Source of the DNA: JAVJQS01 sp040218815
GTDB taxonomy: Bacteria; Bacteroidota; Bacteroidia; Flavobacteriales_E; Vicingaceae
Reading direction: 5' to 3'
Length of the DNA stretch: 64,000 bases
Assembly: GCA_040218815.1 (NCBI GenBank)
Contig: JAVJQS010000009.1
Location: 62,001-126,000 of the forward strand
The position numbers and the translations under genes are program-made. The notes under the pieces are model-generated. The model was not told the origin of the DNA. It worked only from the letters and a program-made list of their open reading frames with translations, and searched no databases. Positions 59,317-64,000 of the stretch are shown here, in pieces; the stretch's first letter is position 1; every line of letters begins with the position of its first letter.

Positions 59317-60273
59317 TTATTTAGCTTCGTCCTGAAGCTTGGTGTCTTGTGGAGCTTCTTGAGATTGCTTAGTTGGTGTAGTTGCAGTATTACCTTCATT
59401 ATCTAGAGCTTCTAATTCTTTTTTAAATGCTTCAGATTTTTCGATGTCATTCAAGCTAAAATAAATCCCCTGCAAACCAATCAGTGTTTCTCTTCTTTTA
59501 GGATTTAACTCATATGCTTTTTTCATATATGGTAGTGACTCCTTAAACAGCTCGATAATTCTATCTTGTACGGCATTCAACTCAAATAAATCTAGGCTAT
59601 AATCCATGTTATTAACAATCTCAACACCTTCATTATAGTAGATAATACCTAAATTGTAATTCGCACTTATGTTGTTTGGATCCATTTTTAACACCTCTTC
59701 ATAGAGTTCTTTTGCCTTATCGGTAAAAGTTGCTCTCTTAGTAGAATCTTCGTCTTCCTCAGCTATTCTGCCATAGGTTGTTGCTAATGCCAAATTAAAC
59801 ATCACATCTTTGCTCTTGAAATCTGATTCTGGCTCAACAATGCTCATCACCTCTTTGTAGAGTTCATAATTGCTAATGGCTAGCTCATAATTCTCAGGAT
59901 CAAAGGAAGTGGCTGAATGGTTATAAATGGTTTGAGCTAAAAAGGTCATCCCCTTTTTAGTACTTTCAGCATACGTGCCTTCTGGCTCAATTTCTAATGA
60001 TTTCTTAAAATATTCAATGGATTTACTTCGTAATGGAGATTGTTTATTGCTAGATTCGTTTTCTTTAAATAGATTTTTATAAATAAAGCCTCGATAATAC
60101 CAAGTTGCTGCTTTATCCTGAAACAGTGTGTCTTCAGCAGCTGCATCAATTAGAAGTTTGGCTTTGTCTAACTCATTATTTTTGAGACTATACAAAGCAT
60201 TAGTTAGCTTATTTTGCCCTATCAAGGAGTTGCCAAAAAGAAGCAACAGAGCTATGTATATTAATTTTTTCAT
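59317..60273 (-). CDS. Exported TPR protein of the YfiR-phosphatase operon
   Basis: 318 residues. The signal peptide is MKKLIYIALLLLFGNSLIGQN. About six TPR-like units follow (for example AATWYYRGFIYKNLFKEN, ISANYNLGIIYYNEGVEI, PKRRETLIGLQGIYFSLNDIEKSEAFKKELEAL). The C-terminal tail is short and charged (PTKQSQEAPQDTKLQDEAK). It may scaffold the sensor complex in the periplasm. It lies one base from the YfiR gene and 21 from the phosphatase gene. Confidence 0.82.
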   Translation of the reverse strand: MKKLIYIALLLLFGNSLIGQNKLTNALYSLKNNELDKAKLLIDAAAEDTLFQDKAATWYYRGFIYKNLFKENESSNKQSPLRSKSIEYFKKSLEIEPEGTYAESTKKGMTFLAQTIYNHSATSFDPENYELAISNYELYKEVMSIVEPESDFKSKDVMFNLALATTYGRIAEEDEDSTKRATFTDKAKELYEEVLKMDPNNISANYNLGIIYYNEGVEIVNNMDYSLDLFELNAVQDRIIELFKESLPYMKKAYELNPKRRETLIGLQGIYFSLNDIEKSEAFKKELEALDNEGNTATTPTKQSQEAPQDTKLQDEAK

Positions 60274-60274
60274 A

Positions 60275-60811
60275 TCAATTAACTAATACGGCCAGATCTT
60301 CTAACGTTGAAGCCACTTTAAGGTTGTGACTTTCAGCGATAGACTTGTTTAATTCAAATTTTTGTTTATTTCCTTCGAAAATAAAGTTTATTGCAGATCC
60401 TTGTTTTGCCAGGCCTGGTTTTTCTGTAACAATAAGAGTGCTTTTTCCTTTTAATTTAGAAACCGCTTGATTCAACTGTGTTGAACTAGCATCGGGGATA
60501 TATAATATATGAGGATTTTTTACATCATTTATTGATTCAATCTTTTTAATAGCGAAGGATTGATTAGAGACCTTTTTCACTTTAGACATTTTATCTAGCT
60601 CAGAAAATAGTGCGTCGTTGTCTCCCAATATTCCAATGGTAAATTCGCCTGATTTTGAGTCACTTGGCCATTCTATGTATTTAGTGAAATTGTAAATGTA
60701 AACTGCCTTAATTTTGGCGTTCGTATCCACTTTCTGACTGTCATAAGCAGGGGAAAATGCTGTGCTTATAGTCAAAACGCTTATTAATACTATGGAAAGT
60801 AGTCTTCTCAA
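60275..60811 (-). CDS. YfiR family periplasmic protein (DUF4154)
   Basis: 178 residues. The signal sequence is RRLLSIVLISVLTISTAFS and the body has KIKAVYIYNFTKYIEWPSD, FTIGILGDNDALFSELDKMSKVKKVSNQSFAIKKIES, HILYIPDASSTQLNQAVSKLKGKSTLIVTEKPGLAKQGSAINFIFEGNKQKFELN, the pattern of YfiR. In Pseudomonas, YfiR binds the diguanylate cyclase YfiN from the periplasm. No GGDEF gene is here; the operon partner is a HAMP-SpoIIE phosphatase. The start is a TTG at 60811. It is the first gene of the operon. Confidence 0.88.
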   Translation of the reverse strand: MRRLLSIVLISVLTISTAFSPAYDSQKVDTNAKIKAVYIYNFTKYIEWPSDSKSGEFTIGILGDNDALFSELDKMSKVKKVSNQSFAIKKIESINDVKNPHILYIPDASSTQLNQAVSKLKGKSTLIVTEKPGLAKQGSAINFIFEGNKQKFELNKSIAESHNLKVASTLEDLAVLVN

Positions 60812-60897
60812 AAATCTTTTCGTTCTAAGTTGATAAAAGTAATAAACTTTTTGTACTAATTATATCGCTAGATTTTGCTGTTATTAGGCTTCAGCTA

Positions 60898-61287
60898 TTA
60901 TTTTTTTCTAGTTTTAAATAAATCTTTATTTTTTCGCTTTTTACCTCCACCTGAGCTGCTTCTGCTTCCAGAGCTTTTGAGGCGCTTACGAGATACTTTA
61001 CGCTTACGGTTAAAAGAGCTTCCAGGTTTTTTGCCTTTCCTTGTGGTTCCTCTTTGTTTTTTCTTTTTCTTGAATAATCGGAACTTTTTTCTTTTGCTTT
61101 TATTCAACTTAGCTTTTGCTCTTCCTTGAAATGGATTTATTTTACTAAAAATAGTAGGGTTGCGATACTTACCAGAAGGAGAAGACTTTTTTGCCGTATA
61201 TTTATTTGTGCTTAAGACACTCTTGTTGTTGACACAAGAAGAGAGCGTTAATAAAAGGAGTAAAATGTAGAGAATTGATTTTCTCAA
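60898..61287 (-). CDS. Small, highly basic lipoprotein of unknown function
   Basis: 129 residues. Start is a TTG at 61287. The signal RKSILYILLLLLTLSSC has a lipobox with C18. After it the protein is extremely rich in Lys and Arg (FRLFKKKKKQRGTTRKGKKPG, SFNRKRKVSRKRLKSSG) with many Ser and Gly and few hydrophobic residues. I know no family. It may lie against a negatively charged surface (LPS, nucleic acid, peptidoglycan). The reading frame is open with a clear lipobox, which is the support for it being real; an antisense frame across 60875-61129 is a mirror effect of the codon pattern. Confidence 0.7.
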   Translation of the reverse strand: MRKSILYILLLLLTLSSCVNNKSVLSTNKYTAKKSSPSGKYRNPTIFSKINPFQGRAKAKLNKSKRKKFRLFKKKKKQRGTTRKGKKPGSSFNRKRKVSRKRLKSSGSRSSSGGGKKRKNKDLFKTRKK

Positions 61288-61339
61288 AGGGGAACTAATT
61301 TTTTAAAGAGGTTGACCAAATTAAGCAAAGACTCGTGAT

Positions 61340-62164
61340 TTATTCGTCTAAAACGAGTAATGGAATTTTCGTTCGAAAGGAAAGCTTATTAGTAATAGAT
61401 TTTTGAAATAATCGTTCAAATAAGCTGTGTTTCCTTGAAAGCATTGCCAACATATCAGGCTTTAACTCATCAATATAATTACTTAAGCCATCAATAATAT
61501 CATCATTTGTTGCTAGATGGACTGAGGTTTGAATATCCCCAGCCATTTCTTCAAGAACCAACAATTGAGCAGCCCGTTCTTCACTATTAGACTCTTCTTT
61601 TGGTCGAATAATATGGACAAATTCAATAGTTGCTCTGCAAATTTTAGCCATTTCAAATAAGGGCTTAAGCTGATCTTTCTCGGAAACTTTTTTCAAATCA
61701 GTTGCCATGGCAATTTTATCAACCTTGGTATTTTGAGCTTCCTCTGGGATGGCTAAAACAGGACAATGAGTTAAGTGAATTACCTCCAAGGTATTACTCC
61801 CAATGAAAATTTCCTTTAGGCCGGTTGCTCCCTTTGTACCCATTACAACCATGTCTATATCAAAATCTTTAACCACTAATGGAATTTGATAAACCAATGC
61901 ACCTGAACGTGCAGTATAATCAATAGTCAAATTTTTATAACGGTCCTTTGCAACAGCATCGTCTGCTAATTTTTTCAAATCATTTTCTGCATCCTTTTTC
62001 ATTCTCTCCGTCATTGAAACCAATAAATTTGACTTTGAATAAGGTAAACTATAGGCATTAAACAAGGTAAGTTTTGCACCAAGAAGCAAGGCAACATCTA
62101 GCGCATATGGCAGTGCTTGTAGGGAATTGTCTGAAAAGTCCGTTGGGTACAGAATATTTTTCAT
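61340..62164 (-). CDS. Universal stress protein, two UspA domains
   Basis: 274 residues. Each half is a UspA-like fold: MKNILYPTDFSDNSLQALPYALDVALLLGAKLTLFNAY, with MGTKGATGLKEIFIGSNTLEVIHLTHCPVLAIPE as the ATP-binding end of the first; the second is less conserved (KIAMATDLKKVSEKDQLKPL ... AMLSRKHSLFERLFQKSITNKLSFRTKIPLLVLDE). The ATG at 62164 is preferred over an upstream one at 62185, because the first strand begins there. Such tandem forms are common in Bacteroidota. It follows the response regulator by 45 bases. Confidence 0.9.
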   Translation of the reverse strand: MKNILYPTDFSDNSLQALPYALDVALLLGAKLTLFNAYSLPYSKSNLLVSMTERMKKDAENDLKKLADDAVAKDRYKNLTIDYTARSGALVYQIPLVVKDFDIDMVVMGTKGATGLKEIFIGSNTLEVIHLTHCPVLAIPEEAQNTKVDKIAMATDLKKVSEKDQLKPLFEMAKICRATIEFVHIIRPKEESNSEERAAQLLVLEEMAGDIQTSVHLATNDDIIDGLSNYIDELKPDMLAMLSRKHSLFERLFQKSITNKLSFRTKIPLLVLDE

Positions 62165-62208
62165 TTTATACAGCTTTGGCTTCAAAGTTAAGAGAATCCT
62201 TTTAAGGT

Positions 62209-62907
62209 TTAATCTACTAGAAGCTTAAATCCTTTTCCATGGCTATTTATTATTTGAATGCTGCTATCTTCCTTAAATATTTTACGCAATTTGGTGATGT
62301 ATACGTCCATGCTTCTTGAGTTAAAATAATTATCATCACCCCACACCATGTTTAGAGCATCATTTCTGTCAACTATTGAACCCATATACATGCAAAGCAG
62401 ACGCAACAATTCATTTTCTTTAGAAGTCAATTTTTTACTTTCTCCACCTTTTTCAATTATGCGTTTTTCAGGGTAAAATGTGTAATCATTAATTTGAAAT
62501 TCTTTCTTCATTAATAAATCATCTTTCACTTGATCTACTCGGCGCATAATTGCCTCAATACGCATCATTAGCACTTCCATGCTAAAAGGCTTAGTGATGT
62601 AGTCATCTGCACCAGATCTGAAGCCCTCCTTAATATCTTCCTCCATGGATTTAGCACTTAAGAAAATGATAGGAATTGTTGATTGCATGCCTCTAATTTC
62701 TTTTGCAAGTGTAAATCCATCTTTTTTGGGCATCATTACATCTAACAAACACAAGTCTACTTTACTATCGACAAAAGCTTTTAGCCCTTGCTCGCCATCT
62801 CTTTTCAGTATAGTAGAAAAGCCTTTTACGCTTAAATAGTCCGACAACATTTTTCCTAAATTGTCATCATCTTCAACAATCAATACTTTAGTTTTTTCTG
62901 TTTCCAT
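62209..62907 (-). CDS. OmpR-family response regulator
   Basis: 232 residues. The receiver domain has VLIVEDDDNLGKMLSDYL and the phospho-acceptor aspartate in VDLCLLDVMMPKKDGFTLAKEI (near D56), with ADDYITKPF later. The C-terminal winged helix is visible in LTSKENELLRLLCMYMGSIVDRNDALNMVWGDDNYFNSRSMDVYITKLRKIF. It is a DNA-binding transcription factor. It overlaps the histidine kinase gene by 20 bases, so the two form a two-component system. Confidence 0.95.
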   Translation of the reverse strand: METEKTKVLIVEDDDNLGKMLSDYLSVKGFSTILKRDGEQGLKAFVDSKVDLCLLDVMMPKKDGFTLAKEIRGMQSTIPIIFLSAKSMEEDIKEGFRSGADDYITKPFSMEVLMMRIEAIMRRVDQVKDDLLMKKEFQINDYTFYPEKRIIEKGGESKKLTSKENELLRLLCMYMGSIVDRNDALNMVWGDDNYFNSRSMDVYITKLRKIFKEDSSIQIINSHGKGFKLLVD

Positions 62908-64000
62908 CTGTTTTTAATTTAATTGTAATTGTAGTTCCTTTTCCTTTAGCGCTACTTATTTGTATTTCACCTTGATGTAGATCAATTATTCGTTTTACAT
63001 AACTTAATCCTAAGCCAAAGCCCTTCACATTGTGCAAATTACCTGTCGTCACTCTGTAAAATTTCTCAAAAACTTTTATTTGATCTTCTTTACTTATGCC
63101 AATGCCATGATCTTTTATGCTCAGTATAAACTGATTTTTCTCGTTAAAAGTATGAATTTCTATTAACGGCTTATCCAGGCTATATTTATTGGCGTTGTCT
63201 AATAAGTTATAGATCACATTAGAAATGTGAACGCGATCAATAAGTACACTATCATTAGTGGCTTCCAAGTTAATTGATAAACTTCCTTCCCGTTTTTTAG
63301 TTTGAATCTCAAAACTTTTCGCGATTTTTTCGACTATTTTCTGTAACTTTTCTTTTTGCAGGCTCAACTCTAATTCTGCAGAGTCCCAAACGGCGCTTTT
63401 AAGCACATTATCCACTAAAACAGAGAGGCGTTTATTTTCATCTGAAATCATTTTAACATATGAAGACTGTTGTTCTTCGTTAATGCTAACTGATTGATCA
63501 CTCAGAACTTCACAGGCTAAAGAAATGGTTGCAATGGGCGTTTTCAGCTCATGTGTCATGTTGTTTATAAAGTCATTTTTAATCAATGATAATTTCTTTT
63601 GTTTATAAATTGTAGAGATAGAACCATAAAATAAAAATATCAAAATACATACCAATAATATTGATGTCAGTAAAACCTTCCAGCTGTTCTTAAGCACATA
63701 GTTCGTTTGATTTGGGAAATAAAGCAACAAGTAATCGCTTTCTACAAAATCATTTGGGAAAAGTCGAATTCTATAAGGAGTTTCTTTCAGTTCGCTGGTT
63801 TCATTTTTTTCTTCCGAAAAACTCAGCAGGTTACTTTCTGCATCCAAAATGTCAAACACGAAGGGAGTTTTTATCCCTTTAGTATTTAGCGCTAAACCAA
63901 ATAGTGAGTCTACTTTCTCATAGCTTATTTTATCTTCATAATTTCGACTTACACTTATTAGAGCAAACTCATTTAGAATGTTATTGATAATGGTTTTTTT
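62888..64000 (-). CDS. Sensor histidine kinase, partial (N-terminus beyond right edge)
   Basis: The frame is open to base 64000 with no stop, so the gene begins outside the window; 371 residues are visible. A GTG at 63859 is an internal valine, not the start. In order: an extracytoplasmic sensor segment, a transmembrane helix (WKVLLTSILLVCILIFLFYG), a HisKA domain with the phosphorylated histidine in FINNMTHELKTPIATISLACEVL, and a HATPase with NLLDNANKYS, DHGIGISKEDQIKVFEKFYR and GFGLGLSYVKRIIDLHQGEI. It is the partner of the response regulator gene that follows. Confidence 0.95.
   Translation of the reverse strand, partial: KKTIINNILNEFALISVSRNYEDKISYEKVDSLFGLALNTKGIKTPFVFDILDAESNLLSFSEEKNETSELKETPYRIRLFPNDFVESDYLLLYFPNQTNYVLKNSWKVLLTSILLVCILIFLFYGSISTIYKQKKLSLIKNDFINNMTHELKTPIATISLACEVLSDQSVSINEEQQSSYVKMISDENKRLSVLVDNVLKSAVWDSAELELSLQKEKLQKIVEKIAKSFEIQTKKREGSLSINLEATNDSVLIDRVHISNVIYNLLDNANKYSLDKPLIEIHTFNEKNQFILSIKDHGIGISKEDQIKVFEKFYRVTTGNLHNVKGFGLGLSYVKRIIDLHQGEIQISSAKGKGTTITIKLKTDGNRKN

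Noticed and set aside
60875..61129. An 84-codon plus-strand frame rich in Leu and Phe
   Set aside because: It is antisense to the basic lipoprotein; AAA/AAG and AGA codons in one strand give Phe/Leu/Ser-rich text in the other.
1308..64000. tRNA or rRNA genes
   Set aside because: I examined the gaps by eye for cloverleaf-like arms and conserved GTTCGA-type loops and saw none; a dedicated search could still find one.

Overview
The window comes from an AT-rich member of the Bacteroidota, probably a marine or free-living lineage of the Cytophagia/Flavobacteriia type. The evidence is: C-terminal sorting domains of the type IX secretion system on several secreted proteins; a DUF4270 lipoprotein beside glmS and panC; the acpP-fabF-rnc order; promoters of the TTG-N16-21-TAnnTTTG type; few Shine-Dalgarno sites; and a bacterioruberin/zeaxanthin-type carotenoid gene set (crtI, crtB, crtZ). 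The exact genus cannot be read from the sequence.

Region by region. 1-1307: the 5' part of a repetitive secreted protein that runs off the left edge. 1668-6866: a minus-strand run with polysaccharide deacetylase, radA, a TPR protein, rfaE2, a flippase-like membrane protein and panC. 7006-11038: a plus-strand run with a glycogen-synthase N-domain protein, a DUF4270 lipoprotein and glmS, facing lipB. 11692-12394: about 700 bases without a gene, full of inverted repeats. 12395-23080: rnhA, secreted proteins, an M1 aminopeptidase lipoprotein, a biotin carrier, an LRR protein and a 1484-residue PhoX-containing mosaic protein. 23354-25965: a ligase-associated exonuclease and ATP-dependent DNA ligase pair. 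25962-27127: a GxxExxY (PD-(D/E)XK-like) gene followed by four tandem copies of a structured ~184-bp repeat. 27155-36204: Fe-S photolyase, DUF429 protein, crtZ, S41 protease, dCMP deaminase, purN, an iodotyrosine-deiodinase-like flavoprotein, then acpP-fabF-rnc. 36201-44518: a lamin-tail secreted protein, asd, an ECF sigma factor with a membrane/beta-barrel partner, an orphan four-helix sensor and uvrC. 44657-54980: a probable light-response island with a CarH/LitR-type MerR regulator, ECF sigma factor, crtI, crtB, CbpM/CbpA chaperone pair, SDR, photolyase, Fic, SRPBCC and a DUF2867-type SDR. 55020-64000: a fused peptide ABC ATPase, a 3'-5' exonuclease, a YfiR-TPR-HAMP/SpoIIE phosphatase operon, a very basic lipoprotein, a universal stress protein, and a response regulator with its histidine kinase, which is cut by the right edge.

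How the genes work together. The regulator at 44657 carries the residues known for adenosylcobalamin-dependent light sensing. The sigma gene just downstream is preceded by two inverted repeats of identical geometry (TTGTTTA...TAAACAA, half-sites 25 bp apart), one of which overlaps the predicted promoter. This suggests that the regulator represses the sigma/carotenoid genes in the dark. Two different photolyases and crtZ lie within 25 kb. The two observations most worth following are this candidate operator and the GxxExxY gene with its tandem palindromic repeat array, which together look like a small undescribed element.
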